In this document: positions 1-11,730 of the stretch, in pieces | Position numbering within the stretch: position 1 is the first letter of the stretch | Layout: the number at the start of each line of letters is the position of its first letter | Origin: Gallionellales bacterium GWA2_60_18 | Lineage (GTDB): Bacteria; Pseudomonadota; Gammaproteobacteria; Burkholderiales; Gallionellaceae | Assembly: GCA_001801105.1 (NCBI GenBank) | Contig: MGWS01000022.1 | Span: forward strand, 1 to 64,000 | Reading direction: 5' to 3' | DNA length: 64,000 bases | Notes under the pieces: generated by a model | Told to the model about the DNA's origin: nothing | The model's database searches: none | What the model saw: only the letters and a program-made list of their open reading frames with translations | Translations under genes and position numbers: made by a program

Positions 1-212
1 GTTTCGTGCGGAAGCGATTCGGGTTCGGGTGCGGACGTTTCCGGCATGGGCAGTTCCAGCTGCGGGTCGGGCGGGTCGGGCATGAAGTCGGGGCGCGCGT
101 CGAAGATGTGCAGGCAATGGCCGCAACGCACCATGCCGTGATGCGCGTCCAGCTGCGTCGCAGTGATCCGGAAGCGGGTGTTGCAATGGGGACAGAGCGT
201 TATGCCATCCAT
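1..212 (-). CDS. MJ0042/DUF3426-type zinc-ribbon protein (partial)
   Basis: Only the N-terminal ~70 codons are inside the window; the gene runs off the left edge. The start ATG at 212-210 gives MDGITLCPHCNTRF, and a second CxxC pair follows in VRCGHCLHIFDA, so four cysteines form the MJ0042-type zinc ribbon. After it comes an acidic, Pro-rich stretch typical of the linker in DUF3426 proteins, whose C-terminal part would be a membrane and beta domain outside the window. It starts 12 bases after the prmA stop on the same strand, the usual betaproteobacterial order accC-prmA-zinc ribbon. Function is unknown; the family assignment rests on the ribbon and the context. Confidence 0.8.
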   Translation of the reverse strand, partial: MDGITLCPHCNTRFRITATQLDAHHGMVRCGHCLHIFDARPDFMPDPPDPQLELPMPETSAPEPESLPHE

Positions 213-224
213 GTTCGCGGCCAG

Positions 225-1118
225 TCAGCGTTTCGTTCCCGACAGGCGCGCCCAGCCTTCGTCGAAGGTCGGTGCGTCCAGATCGAACCATTGTGCATAG
301 ATATCCATCACGTTCTGCGCCTGTTCCTCGAGTATCCCGGAAAGCACGATACGACCGCCCCGGCGCGTCACCCCGGCCAGCAGCGGTGCGAGCATGCGCA
401 GCGGGTTGGTCAGGATGTTCGCTACCACTATGTCATATTGGCCGCGCGGCGCGTCATCCGGCAGGTGGAATTGCGCGTTCCCGACCCGGTTGGCGGCGGC
501 GTTGTCGCGGCTCGCGGTCACCGCCTGCGAGTCTACATCAATGCCGACGGCGCGTGCAGCCCCGAGCTTGAGCGCGGCGATGGCAAGGATGCCGGAGCCG
601 CAGCCGTAGTCCAGCACCGATTCGCCGCCCCGGATGTTGTCGTCCAGCCAGCGCAGGCACAGGCGCGTGGTGGGGTGGCTGCCGGTGCCAAAGGCGAGGC
701 CGGGGTCGAGCACGATGTTGATGGCGCCGGGATCGCTCGGCGTGTGCCAGGTCGGCACGATCCACAGGCGCTGCGAGATGGGGATGGGCTCGAACTGCGA
801 TTGGGTGAGGCGCACCCAGTCGTTGTCTGCCAGCGGTTCGGTGCGGTATTCGGGGAGTCGTTCGAGCCCGGCGCGGGTCGCGGCCTGGCGCAGAATCGCG
901 GCGACATCGCAGCTGGCGTCGAACAGCGCGCCGATGCGGTTGTGCTGCCACAGGCCGGGCGGCGCTTCACCGGGTTCGCCGAAGATCGCCTGTTCGTCCG
1001 GGGTATCGGCATCGGCGTCGAGCAGATCCACCGACAGCGCACCGAGTTCAAGCAATGCTTCGCTCAGGGCTTCGGCATGCTCTGCGTCGGTGTCAACGGT
1101 CAGCGTCAACCAGGACAT
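225..1118 (-). CDS. prmA: Ribosomal protein L11 methyltransferase PrmA
   Basis: A 297-residue class I SAM methyltransferase that trimethylates ribosomal protein L11. The start MSWLTLTVD overlaps the accC stop by one base (TGATG), which decides the start. The N-terminal third is the L11-recognition domain. The SAM fold follows with LDYGCGSGILAIAA (motif I), an acidic residue in VGIDVDSQAV, and the NxL-type catalytic-loop motif in VVANILTNPL. Length fits the family (E. coli 293). It is last but one in the accB-accC-prmA-zinc-ribbon operon and is probably translationally coupled to accC. Confidence 0.95.
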   Translation of the reverse strand: MSWLTLTVDTDAEHAEALSEALLELGALSVDLLDADADTPDEQAIFGEPGEAPPGLWQHNRIGALFDASCDVAAILRQAATRAGLERLPEYRTEPLADNDWVRLTQSQFEPIPISQRLWIVPTWHTPSDPGAINIVLDPGLAFGTGSHPTTRLCLRWLDDNIRGGESVLDYGCGSGILAIAALKLGAARAVGIDVDSQAVTASRDNAAANRVGNAQFHLPDDAPRGQYDIVVANILTNPLRMLAPLLAGVTRRGGRIVLSGILEEQAQNVMDIYAQWFDLDAPTFDEGWARLSGTKR

Positions 1119-2473
1119 CACTTGCCCTTGTTGCGTTCGGCGAGCCGTTCTTCCAGATAATGGATGCTGGTGCCGCCGTTCAGGAAGGCGGCGTCCTGCA
1201 TCAGTTCGCGGTGCAGCGCGAGATTGGTGTCGATGCCTTCCACCGCCATCTCGGACAGCGCGGTGCGCATGCGCGCCATCGCCTGCTCGCGCGTGTCGCC
1301 GTAGGCAATCAGCTTGCCGATCATCGAATCGTAGTGCGGCGGCACGAAGTAATTGGCGTACACATGCGAGTCCACGCGGATGCCGGGGCCGCCGGGCACG
1401 TGCCAGGAGGTGATGCGTCCCGGCGAGGGGGTGAACTTGTACGGGTGTTCCGCATTGATGCGGCACTCGATGGCGTGGCCCTTGAGTTCGATGTCGCGCT
1501 GCTTGAACGGCAGCTTCTCGCCCGCGGCGATGCGGATCTGCTGCTGCACGATGTCGATGCCGGTGATCATCTCGGTGACCGGGTGTTCGACCTGCACGCG
1601 GGTGTTCATCTCGATGAAGAAGAACTCGCCGTCCTCGTACAGGAACTCGAAGGTGCCCGCGCCGCGATAGCCGATCTTGCGGCAGGCGTCGGCGCAGCGT
1701 TCGCCGATCTTGTTGCGCAGGCGTGTATTCAGCAGCGGCGCCGGCGCTTCCTCGATGATCTTCTGGTGGCGCCGCTGCATCGAACAATCGCGTTCGCCCA
1801 GATACACCGCGTTGCCGAACTGGTCGGCCAATATCTGGAACTCGATGTGGCGCGGGTTCTCCAGGAACTTTTCCATGTACACCATGGGATTGTTGAACGC
1901 CGCCTGGGCTTCGGTCTTGGTCATGGTGACGGCATTGAGCAGCGCCGCCTCGGTATGCACCACGCGCATGCCGCGCCCGCCGCCGCCGCCCGCCGCCTTG
2001 ATGATGACTGGGTAACCGATGCTGCGCGCAATCTTGATGATCTCGGCGGGATTGTCCGGCAGCGCACCTTCCACGCCCGGTACGCACGGTACCCCGGCCT
2101 TCTTCATGGCGATCTTGGCGCTGACCTTGTCGCCCATCATGCGGATGGTGTCGGCCTGCGGGCCGATGAACACGAAGCCGCATTTCTCGACGCGCTCGGA
2201 GAAGTCGGCGTTCTCGGACAGGAAGCCGTAGCCGGGATGGATCGCCTGCGCGTCGGTGACCTCCGCCGCGCTGATGATGGCCGGGATGTTCAGGTAGCTT
2301 TGCGTGGAAGACGCGGGGCCGATGCAGACCGATTCGTCGGCCAGCTTCACATACTTGGCATCGGCATCCGCCTCGGAATGCACCACGACGGTCTTGATGC
2401 CCAGTTCGCGGCAAGCGCGCTGGATGCGCAATGCTATTTCACCGCGGTTGGCGATCAGTATTTTTTCAAACAT
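1118..2473 (-). CDS. accC: Biotin carboxylase subunit of acetyl-CoA carboxylase
   Basis: A 451-residue ATP-grasp enzyme that carboxylates the biotin on AccB in the first step of fatty-acid synthesis. The N-terminal [17 protein letters not shown] is the family start; next come the glycine-rich [13 protein letters not shown] nucleotide loop, EAPAPLL, and the catalytic [14 protein letters not shown] segment. An upstream in-frame start exists, but residues before MFEKI do not match the family, so ATG at 2473 is chosen. The gene is preceded by a short ORF that repeats its first 11 codons and overlaps its start. The stop overlaps prmA by one base. Confidence 0.97.
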   Translation of the reverse strand: MFEKILIANRGEIALRIQRACRELGIKTVVVHSEADADAKYVKLADESVCIGPASSTQSYLNIPAIISAAEVTDAQAIHPGYGFLSENADFSERVEKCGFVFIGPQADTIRMMGDKVSAKIAMKKAGVPCVPGVEGALPDNPAEIIKIARSIGYPVIIKAAGGGGGRGMRVVHTEAALLNAVTMTKTEAQAAFNNPMVYMEKFLENPRHIEFQILADQFGNAVYLGERDCSMQRRHQKIIEEAPAPLLNTRLRNKIGERCADACRKIGYRGAGTFEFLYEDGEFFFIEMNTRVQVEHPVTEMITGIDIVQQQIRIAAGEKLPFKQRDIELKGHAIECRINAEHPYKFTPSPGRITSWHVPGGPGIRVDSHVYANYFVPPHYDSMIGKLIAYGDTREQAMARMRTALSEMAVEGIDTNLALHRELMQDAAFLNGGTSIHYLEERLAERNKGK

Positions 2474-2594
2474 ATCGGTGTTCCGCGGTGAAACAGCATT
2501 CGCGGCTTTCAGCTGCGATGCAATTTGGCTGCGCCGCTGCGCCGCCTGACGGCGGCTGGTCTCCGCGGTTCGCAATCAGTATTTTCTCAAACAT
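2466..2594 (-). other. Short ORF duplicating the 5' end of accC
   Basis: A 42-codon reading frame between accB and accC. Its first 11 codons, [11 protein letters not shown], are identical at protein level to the accC N-terminus, with scattered synonymous base changes. The frame then diverges into Gly/Ala/Gln-rich sequence ending AEHRYV. Its TGA (2468-2466) lies just inside accC, overlapping the accC start region by 8 bases. This looks like a small tandem duplication of the accC start, with the original copy now acting as a leader ORF. Whether it is translated, or couples accB to accC, cannot be told from sequence. Confidence 0.6.
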
Positions 2595-2649
2595 TCAGGT
2601 GCTCCAGATTTGGGGGGCCGGGTACGAATTAGCCGCCGTTGGGCGAGAC

Positions 2650-3105
2650 TTAGCCGATGACAAACAGCGGTTGGCCGAATTCGACCGGCTGGCCGTTCTC
2701 CACCAGGATCGCCTTGATCACGCCGCCCTGATCCGCCTCGATCTCGTTGAGCAGCTTCATCGCCTCGATGATGCACAGGGTTTCGCCCTTGTTCACGCTC
2801 TGGCCGACGTCCACGAAGGATTTGGCGCCGGGCGAGGCTGCGCGGTAGAAGGTGCCGACCATCGGCGACTTCACCACATGTCCTTCCGGCGCGGCGGGTG
2901 CCGCAGGTGCAGCCGGTGCAGCTGGAGCTGCGGCAACGGGCGCTGCGACGACGGCTTGTTGCGGCGCGGGGGCGGCGATGATCTGCTGCGCGGGCGCCAC
3001 CGTGCGGGTGATGCGCACGCGTTCTTCGCCTTCGCTGATTTCGAGTTCGGCGATGCCGGAGCCTTCAACCAGCTCGATCAGGGTCTTGAGCTTGCGTAAA
3101 TCCAT
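2650..3105 (-). CDS. accB: Biotin carboxyl carrier protein (AccB)
   Basis: A 151-residue carrier of the biotin cofactor for acetyl-CoA carboxylase. The N-terminal helix [14 protein letters not shown] is typical. A flexible Ala/Pro linker of repeated PAA units covers roughly residues 58-75. The C-terminal biotinyl domain carries the EAMKL motif with the acceptor Lys near position 117. A strong Shine-Dalgarno (AGGAGG) precedes the ATG at 3105. It follows aroQ closely (18-base gap), the classic aroQ-accB-accC order. The gap to accC is unusually long and holds a duplicated accC start. Confidence 0.97.
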   Translation of the reverse strand: MDLRKLKTLIELVEGSGIAELEISEGEERVRITRTVAPAQQIIAAPAPQQAVVAAPVAAAPAAPAAPAAPAAPEGHVVKSPMVGTFYRAASPGAKSFVDVGQSVNKGETLCIIEAMKLLNEIEADQGGVIKAILVENGQPVEFGQPLFVIG

Positions 3106-3123
3106 GGGATCCTCCTTTGAAGC

Positions 3124-3561
3124 TTATTTTTTATGGCTCAGTGCGTATTGCACCGCGAATTCGTAGCCTGCCGCGCCCAGGCCGCTGATCACGCCGATGG
3201 CGAGGTCGGAGAAGAACGATTCCTTGCGGAACGCTTCGCGCGCGAACACGTTGGAGAGGTGTACTTCGATGAAAGGCAGGCCGACCGCCGCCAGCGCGTC
3301 GCGCAGGGCTACGCTGGTATGGGTGAATGCCGCCGGGTTGATGACGATGAAATGGGTGCCGTCGCTGCGCGCCTGCTGCACGCGATCGACCAGCTCTGCT
3401 TCGGAGTTGCTCTGGAAGCAGAACAGGTTTGCGTGGTTCGTGCTGGCTAATGCCATCAATTGCTCATTAATTTCGTCCAACGTGACGTGCCCATACACAT
3501 CCGGCTCGCGTGTTCCGAGCAGGTTCAGGTTGGGGCCGTGCAGCACGAGAATATTTTGCAT
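3124..3561 (-). CDS. aroQ: Type II 3-dehydroquinate dehydratase
   Basis: A 145-residue dodecameric type II dehydroquinase, third step of the shikimate pathway. The N-terminal [13 protein letters not shown] carries the family signature with the catalytic Arg; [18 protein letters not shown] and [15 protein letters not shown] hold the substrate-binding Asn, His and Ser. Length matches the family. It starts the aroQ-accB-accC operon. The 73 bases upstream, up to the DUF202 gene, hold a small hairpin (TTCGCA...TGCGAA) but no obvious promoter. Confidence 0.97.
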   Translation of the reverse strand: MQNILVLHGPNLNLLGTREPDVYGHVTLDEINEQLMALASTNHANLFCFQSNSEAELVDRVQQARSDGTHFIVINPAAFTHTSVALRDALAAVGLPFIEVHLSNVFAREAFRKESFFSDLAIGVISGLGAAGYEFAVQYALSHKK

Positions 3562-3634
3562 GCGTCCAGTTTGCCGTAAATTGGGTGAGTTTGTCTACCT
3601 TTTCGCAGAAATTATGCGAATAGAGATAAAAAGG

Positions 3635-4003
3635 CTAAACGCCCAGAAAGAAATAGACGGTCAGGGCGATACCCAGGAAGGCTACGGCCAGATTGGTGAT
3701 GATCCCCGGGCTGACCCGGTAGCCATCCGGGATTTCGATGGGCTTCAAGGTCAGGAGTACCTTGCGGAATTGCAGGGTCGAGTATGCGGCGACCGCTGCG
3801 CCGAGCAGGACGAAGGCCAGCCCCGTCCAGAACGAGACGCCGCGTTGCAGGGGCTGGTCATGCTGCGGCAGCAGGATGGTGATGAACAGGCCGAAGCGTT
3901 CGATGACGAAGCCGAAGGCCATCAGGGCGAGGCTGGTGCGGTTCCAGGCGAGCAGCGTGCGCTCGGCGGCGAAGAAAACCCTTGGGTCGTTCAAGTCCGA
4001 CAT
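3635..4003 (-). CDS. DUF202 (YidH-like) inner-membrane protein
   Basis: A 122-residue protein with three predicted membrane segments at about residues 24-44, 58-80 and 100-120. The N-terminal ERTLLAWNRTSLALMAFGF is the DUF202 signature. The family is widespread in bacteria and has no settled biochemical role. It starts 17 bases after the dsbD stop and may be cotranscribed with it. Confidence 0.85.
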   Translation of the reverse strand: MSDLNDPRVFFAAERTLLAWNRTSLALMAFGFVIERFGLFITILLPQHDQPLQRGVSFWTGLAFVLLGAAVAAYSTLQFRKVLLTLKPIEIPDGYRVSPGIITNLAVAFLGIALTVYFFLGV

Positions 4004-4020
4004 GTTCGCTCCTTATTGCG

Positions 4021-5838
4021 TTACAACCCCGCGCCTTGCAGGGATGCCAGGAATTGCTCCGGGTTCTGGTAGCCAACCACGCGAAAATCGCTCATCTCCG
4101 TGCCTTCTGCGTTGAAAAACAGGATGCCGGGCGGGCCGAACAGGCCGAAGCGCTTGAGCAGCGCCTTGTCGGCATCGCTGTTGGCGGTCACGTCGGCCTG
4201 CAACAGGATGGCATCTTTCAGCCGTGCCTGCACCACCGCGTCGCTGAAGGTGAAGCGCTCCATCTCCTTGCACGACACGCACCAATCGGCATAGAAATCC
4301 AGCATCACGACTTGCCCGCGCGCCTGCGCGATACGCGCATCGAGCTCCGCGCCGTCCTTGATGCGCGAGAATTGCAGGGTGGCGGGTGCCTGCGTCTCGC
4401 CGCGACCGAGATTGCCGAGCGGGCGCAGGATGTCGTGCGCGCCGGACAGTGCACCGATCAGGTAGGCCACGCCGAGCAACAGGGCAAGGATGCCGACGCC
4501 CTTGCCCAGCTTGTGGCGGGCAACGGCATTGTGCGGCAAGGCATCCAGCGCGCGCAGGTAAATTCCCGAGAACAGCAACAGCGCCGCCCACAACAGCATC
4601 TGTGCGGCCAGCGGGATCACCGGGGCGACGATCCAGATCGCCAGCGCCAGCATGGTCACGCCGAAGAAGCGCTTGACCGCATCCATCCAGGCGCCCGCTT
4701 TCGGCAGCAGCGTCCCCGCCGAGGTGCCGATCAGCAGCAGCGGCGCGCCCATGCCCAGCGCCAGCGCGAATAGCGCGACTCCGCCCAGCACCGCATCGTG
4801 GGTCTGGCTTATATATAGCAGCGCTCCCGCCAGCGGCGCGGCGACGCAGGGCCCCATGATGATGGCGGACAGCGCGCCCATCGCGAACACGCCGGAAAGA
4901 TGCCCGCCATGCAGCTTGTTGCTGGTGTCGCTGAGCTTGCTCTGCAGGCTGCTCGGCAGCTGCAATTCATAGAAGCCGAACATGGATAGCGCCAGCAGCA
5001 CGAACAGCGCGGCGAAACTGCCCAGCACCCAGGGGGTTTGCAGCGCGCTGGAGATCAGGCTGCCGGAATATCCGGCGGCGACGCCCGCCACGGCATAGGT
5101 GAGCGCCATCCCCAGCACGTAGGCCAGTGACAGCAGGAAGGCATGCATGCGGGTGATCTGCTGCCCGCGCCCGACGATGATGCCGGACAGGATGGGGATC
5201 ATCGGGAACACGCAGGGGGTGAAGGCCAGCAACAGCCCGGCGCCGAAGAAAGATGAGACGATCAGCCAGAAGCTGCCGTCCCGGAACAGTTCGGCGATGC
5301 GCGAGCCTTCCGTGGAGGGCGCTGTGGCTGCAGGAGCAGGCGCTGTTACCGCGATGGGCGGTTCGCGCGCGCCGGTCTTGGCGTCCGGCAGATCGACCTT
5401 GAAGGTCTTCTCGATGGGCGGATAGCACAGCCCTTGTTCGCTGCACCCCATGTAGGATGCCTTCAGCGTGATGCCGGTCGCCGCATCGGTCGGGCGCTCC
5501 AGCGCGATCACCGCCTGGAACGGCTGGTGGAACACTTCGGTCGGACCGAAGTTGGGGTCCTGTTTCATCTCCCCCCTCGGCAGGTTCACCGAGGCGACGC
5601 TCGCTGCATCGCTTTGACTGGCGAAGGAGATCTTGTCGCGATACAAGTAATAGCCCGGCGTGATGCTGAAACTGGCTTGCAGGGTATGCGCGTCGTGCAC
5701 CATGACTTGCAGGCCGAACGCCTGGTCCGGCGGCAGGAAGGCCGGCTGTTTCGCGCCACCCAGATTGTCGAGGAGGCCGGCATGGGCGGCGGGCGTGGCA
5801 AGGTACAGCAGCAACAGCAAGACGGAGCGCATGGTCAT
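4021..5838 (-). CDS. dsbD: Thiol:disulfide interchange protein DsbD
   Basis: A 605-residue transmembrane reductant conduit that moves electrons from cytoplasmic thioredoxin to periplasmic DsbC, DsbG and cytochrome-c maturation. Order: signal peptide (MTMRSVLLLLLYLATPAAHA), periplasmic N-domain with the cysteine pair in MGCSEQGLCYPP, eight-helix membrane domain (about residues 180-440) with Cys in FTPCVFPMIP and MGPCVAAPL, and a C-terminal thioredoxin domain with YADWCVSCKEME. The start overlaps the cutA stop as ATGA. In an organism likely rich in c-type cytochromes its place beside cutA is notable, but that is inference. Confidence 0.96.
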   Translation of the reverse strand: MTMRSVLLLLLYLATPAAHAGLLDNLGGAKQPAFLPPDQAFGLQVMVHDAHTLQASFSITPGYYLYRDKISFASQSDAASVASVNLPRGEMKQDPNFGPTEVFHQPFQAVIALERPTDAATGITLKASYMGCSEQGLCYPPIEKTFKVDLPDAKTGAREPPIAVTAPAPAATAPSTEGSRIAELFRDGSFWLIVSSFFGAGLLLAFTPCVFPMIPILSGIIVGRGQQITRMHAFLLSLAYVLGMALTYAVAGVAAGYSGSLISSALQTPWVLGSFAALFVLLALSMFGFYELQLPSSLQSKLSDTSNKLHGGHLSGVFAMGALSAIIMGPCVAAPLAGALLYISQTHDAVLGGVALFALALGMGAPLLLIGTSAGTLLPKAGAWMDAVKRFFGVTMLALAIWIVAPVIPLAAQMLLWAALLLFSGIYLRALDALPHNAVARHKLGKGVGILALLLGVAYLIGALSGAHDILRPLGNLGRGETQAPATLQFSRIKDGAELDARIAQARGQVVMLDFYADWCVSCKEMERFTFSDAVVQARLKDAILLQADVTANSDADKALLKRFGLFGPPGILFFNAEGTEMSDFRVVGYQNPEQFLASLQGAGL

Positions 5839-6155
5839 TTTTTCGTTTCGGCCTCTACCCAGGACAGATAAGCGGGCAGCCCGGTATCCACAGGGACAGC
5901 GATGATCTCGGGAAGTTCGTAGGGATGCGCCGCGCGGATCATCTGTTCGAGGCGCGGCCAGGCTTCCCGCGTGGTCTTGATCAGTAACGGCGTTTCCGTG
6001 GCAGTCTCGATTCTGCCCTGCCAGCGGTAGGTCGAAATACAGGGAGCGAGCTGGTTGACGCAGGCCGCGGCGCGCGCCTCGACCAGCTGTTGCGCGAGCC
6101 GGTCGGCGGAAGCCGCGTCCGGCAGGTTGGTTAATACCAGCAGGACGTCGCTCAT
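5835..6155 (-). CDS. cutA: Divalent-cation tolerance protein CutA
   Basis: A 106-residue trimeric CutA1-fold protein. The family motifs ARAAACVNQL, STYRWQGRIE and HPYELPEIIAVPV are present. The start ATG at 6155 overlaps the holA stop as ATGA, and the stop overlaps the dsbD start the same way, so the three genes are tightly coupled. CutA is linked to copper tolerance in E. coli, but its molecular function is unsettled. Confidence 0.94.
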   Translation of the reverse strand: MSDVLLVLTNLPDAASADRLAQQLVEARAAACVNQLAPCISTYRWQGRIETATETPLLIKTTREAWPRLEQMIRAAHPYELPEIIAVPVDTGLPAYLSWVEAETKK

Positions 6156-7180
6156 CCGGGTGCTCGCCCATGAGTTTTGGGGGGAGCCAGCCTCAGTCCC
6201 AGTTGCAACAGTTCGTCCCACACATCGCCCTGGCGCAGCCCCTTGATGGTCTTGTCCAGGCGCGCGGCCTGCTGCATGGCGCGTTCGATGAGTGGGAACT
6301 TCAGGCGGCGCGCGGCCTGTTCGATCAACCCCTGCCGGTCGCGGCGCACCCGCAGGTCGCGTAGGGCGTTGCCGATGTTGCCGCCGCGCTGCGTCGCCTG
6401 CAGCACCTTGCCCAGCGTGCGGACATCTTCGCTGATCGCCCACAGTACCAGTACGGTGGCGGTGCCCTCGGCGCGCAGGCCGTCGAGGATGTGCGCGAAA
6501 CGCGCCGCGTTGCCGGCCAGCATCGCCTCCGACAGCTTGAAGATGTCGTAACGCGCCACATCCATCACCGCGTCCTTCACCTGCTCGAACGACAGCTCAC
6601 CCGCCGGGTGGATCAGCGCCAGTTTCTGTATCTCCTGGAACGCCGCGAGCAGGTTGCCCTCGCAGCGGTCGGCGAGAAATTCCAGCGTGGCGTGGTCCGC
6701 CGTCTGCTGCTGACGCTGTAGCCGGCCCGCGATCCAGCGCGGCAGCGCGTTGCGCGGCACATCGTCGGCGGCGACCATCACGCCGTCCCGCTGCAACGCA
6801 GCGAACCACTGGCTCTTCTGCGCGGTCCAGTCCATCCTGGGCAGGGAGATCAGCGTCAGCACGTCCGGGTTCGGGGCGGCGAGGTAATCCTGCAACGCCT
6901 GTCCGCCTTCCGTGCCAGGCTTGCCCGATGGGATGCGCAGGTCGATGACCTTGCGCGAGGCGAACAGCGACATGCTCTGCGCGCTGTTGCGCAACTCCGC
7001 CCACTTGAAATGCTGCTCGGCGACGAATACCTCGCGCTCGCTGTAACCGGCGCCGCGCGCCGCGGCGCGGATGGCGTCCGCCGCCTCGATCGCCAGCAGC
7101 GGCGCATCGCCGTACACCACGTAGAGCGGCTTCAGGCCGGAGGCGAGATGGCGCGGCAGGTCTTCGCTGGTGATCGGCAT
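6152..7180 (-). CDS. holA: DNA polymerase III subunit delta
   Basis: A 342-residue clamp-loader subunit that opens the beta clamp. The N-terminal LKPLYVVYGDAPLLAIEAADAIR and the internal RCEGNLLAAFQEIQKLALI are typical of the family, and length matches E. coli HolA (343). It starts 2 bases after the lptE stop, the conserved leuS-lptE-holA order of beta- and gammaproteobacteria. It is translationally coupled to cutA downstream. Confidence 0.95.
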   Translation of the reverse strand: MPITSEDLPRHLASGLKPLYVVYGDAPLLAIEAADAIRAAARGAGYSEREVFVAEQHFKWAELRNSAQSMSLFASRKVIDLRIPSGKPGTEGGQALQDYLAAPNPDVLTLISLPRMDWTAQKSQWFAALQRDGVMVAADDVPRNALPRWIAGRLQRQQQTADHATLEFLADRCEGNLLAAFQEIQKLALIHPAGELSFEQVKDAVMDVARYDIFKLSEAMLAGNAARFAHILDGLRAEGTATVLVLWAISEDVRTLGKVLQATQRGGNIGNALRDLRVRRDRQGLIEQAARRLKFPLIERAMQQAARLDKTIKGLRQGDVWDELLQLGLRLAPPKTHGRAPG

Positions 7181-7182
7181 GG

Positions 7183-7668
7183 CTATTGCATCTGCGGTTT
7201 GGCGCGGCTCAGGCGGCGCATGATCTGCTGCACCATGTCCGAATGCATGTTCTGGTAGAGCATGGTTTCTTCCTGCTCCTTGGCGAGGATCTGCGTGTCG
7301 TCATAGGAATAGTCTCGGCGGATCACGACCTCTTCGGCGGGCACCCAGTCCTGCCGCTGGTTGTCGTAGGCGCGCAGCGAGACACGGTAGTACAGCTGGT
7401 ATTCCGTCACGCGCCCGCTGCCGCCCAGCGTGAGGATCTGCTTGTCGTCGCGTTCGCTGACGATGTCGAGCACCACGTCCGCCTGCTCGGCCTTGTCGGT
7501 CAACTTCACGTTGTTCGCCTGAAGATTGCGCCGCAGCTCGACGGCAAGCGCGGAGTTCGGGTTGGTGCTTTGCAGATACAGCGTCTCGAACGGCATGCCG
7601 ACCTGTCCGCGCAGGTGGAAGCCGCACGCGGTGAGCAGCAAGGACATCAACAATATGAAGGTACGCAT
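7183..7668 (-). CDS. lptE: LPS-assembly lipoprotein LptE
   Basis: A 161-residue outer-membrane lipoprotein that plugs LptD and helps insert LPS. The signal peptide MRTFILLMSLLLTACGFHLRG ends in a lipobox LTAC, with Cys about residue 15, followed by the family motif GFHLRG. The middle YYRVSLRAYD and RRDYSYDDTQILAKEQEE segments match the family. It lies 47 bases downstream of leuS and 2 bases before holA. Confidence 0.95.
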   Translation of the reverse strand: MRTFILLMSLLLTACGFHLRGQVGMPFETLYLQSTNPNSALAVELRRNLQANNVKLTDKAEQADVVLDIVSERDDKQILTLGGSGRVTEYQLYYRVSLRAYDNQRQDWVPAEEVVIRRDYSYDDTQILAKEQEETMLYQNMHSDMVQQIMRRLSRAKPQMQ

Positions 7669-7715
7669 GATGTTCTCCCGAAACTGGCAATGACGTCCCG
7701 CAGGGCGGGCCGTCC

Positions 7716-10535
<2,820 letters not shown>

Positions 10536-10537
10536 TT

Positions 10538-10682
10538 AGAAGCTGTTTTAAAAATTCGCGAGGGGGGATGGATGCAAGGCGCACGGAACGCAGAAACCGG
10601 AATGTACAAGAAAGTACATGAGGATTTCGAGTACCGCGCAACGCCGCAGACGCCCTCCGCAGCAATTTTTAAGACAGCTTCT
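10538..10682. repeat. 145-bp MITE-like element with terminal inverted repeats
   Basis: The 322-base gap between leuS and the phosphoribulokinase gene holds no gene. It contains a 145-base element whose 19-base ends (10538-10556, AGAAGCTGTTTTAAAAATT, and 10664-10682) are inverted repeats with one mismatch. In the middle is a hairpin ATGTAC-AAGAAA-GTACAT. No transposase ORF is inside. The rest of the gap holds a TTAAAAT box and an AGGAG ribosome site for the downstream gene. Confidence 0.8.
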
Positions 10683-10758
10683 TAGCCCGCATCAGGGCAT
10701 TCTGTTAAAATCGTCCCCCAAAATCTTTTATTGAATCCCTCCAGGAGAAACTCCAACC

Positions 10759-11664
10759 ATGTCACGCATACATCCAGTGATAGCCGTCACCGGCTCGTCC
10801 GGCGCAGGCACTTCCACCGTAAAAAGCGCTTTTGAAAATATCTTCCGCCGCGAGGGTATCAAGGCCGCGGTCGTCGAGGGCGACAGCCTGCACAGCCTGA
10901 ACCGGCTCGAGTTTCGTGCCGCCGTGGCCGAGGCGGCCAAACAAGGTGATTATTCGTTCAGCCACTTCGGGCCGGAGGCCAACCATTTCGACAAGATCGA
11001 GGAGATGTTCAAGGTCTATGGCGAGACCGGCATGTGCAAACGCCGCTACTACATCCATAACGAGGATGAGGCGGAGCTGCACAAGAAACATTTTGGACTG
11101 CCCGCGCTGAATGCGGGCGAGTTCACTCCATGGGAAGACATCGAAGCGCATTCCGACCTGTTGTTCTATGAGGGACTGCACGGTCTCGCGCAAGACGACA
11201 AGCATGATGCGGGCAAGTTTGTGGACTTGGGTATCGGCGTGGTGCCGGTGGTCAATCTGGAATGGATCCAGAAGATCCATCGCGACAAGAAGGAGCGCGG
11301 TTATTCGGCCGAGGCGACCGTGGATACCATCCTGCGCCGCATGCCGGATTACGTGAAATACGTCACCCCGCAATTCTCGCGCACCCACATCAACTTCCAG
11401 CGCGTGGCGACGGTGGATACCTCCAACCCGTTCATTGCGCGCGACATCCCCACGCTGGATGAGAGTTTCGTGGTGATCCGCTTCAACAAACACATCCTCA
11501 GCAAAACCGATCTCGTCGATTTCCGCTACTACCTCAGCATGATCCACGACTCCTTCATGTCCCGCCCCAATACCCTGGTGGTGCCGGGCGGCAAGATGAG
11601 CTTCGCGATGGAGGTCATCCTGACCCCGATCCTGCATAACCTGGTCGAGCACAAGAAGAAGTAA
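10759..11664 (+). CDS. prkB: Phosphoribulokinase
   Basis: A 301-residue proteobacterial-type (class I) phosphoribulokinase, which makes ribulose-1,5-bisphosphate from ribulose-5-phosphate and ATP in the Calvin cycle. The P-loop is GSSGAGTSTVK near residues 12-22, VVEGDSLH follows, and the substrate motifs FSHFGPEANHFD and LLFYEGLHG are present. An AGGAG site lies before the ATG. No Rubisco or other cbb gene is nearby, so it appears monocistronic: its own gap upstream and a strong terminator downstream. It is the best evidence that the host fixes CO2. The symbol could equally be cbbP. Confidence 0.94.
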   Translation: MSRIHPVIAVTGSSGAGTSTVKSAFENIFRREGIKAAVVEGDSLHSLNRLEFRAAVAEAAKQGDYSFSHFGPEANHFDKIEEMFKVYGETGMCKRRYYIHNEDEAELHKKHFGLPALNAGEFTPWEDIEAHSDLLFYEGLHGLAQDDKHDAGKFVDLGIGVVPVVNLEWIQKIHRDKKERGYSAEATVDTILRRMPDYVKYVTPQFSRTHINFQRVATVDTSNPFIARDIPTLDESFVVIRFNKHILSKTDLVDFRYYLSMIHDSFMSRPNTLVVPGGKMSFAMEVILTPILHNLVEHKKK

Positions 11665-11681
11665 TGGATGTGAAATAGCAC

Positions 11682-11722
11682 AGCGGGGAGTCAGGCACGG
11701 CCTGATTCCCCGTTGCTTTTTG
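11682..11722 (+). terminator. Rho-independent terminator after phosphoribulokinase
   Basis: A stem GCGGGGAGTCAGGC pairs with GCCTGATTCCCCG (one G-T pair) around a short loop and is followed by GCTTTTT. It ends the phosphoribulokinase transcript just before uvrD. Confidence 0.85.
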
Positions 11723-11730
11723 GAAAAACG

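Noticed and set aside
6..1160. Long plus-strand open frame (384 codons) opposite prmA
   Set aside because: Antisense shadow of prmA in GC-rich DNA; no family motif, while the minus-strand frame is clearly PrmA.
2880..2940. Ala/Pro repeat in accB as a mobile repeat
   Set aside because: Such linkers are normal in biotin carboxyl carrier proteins and vary by slippage.
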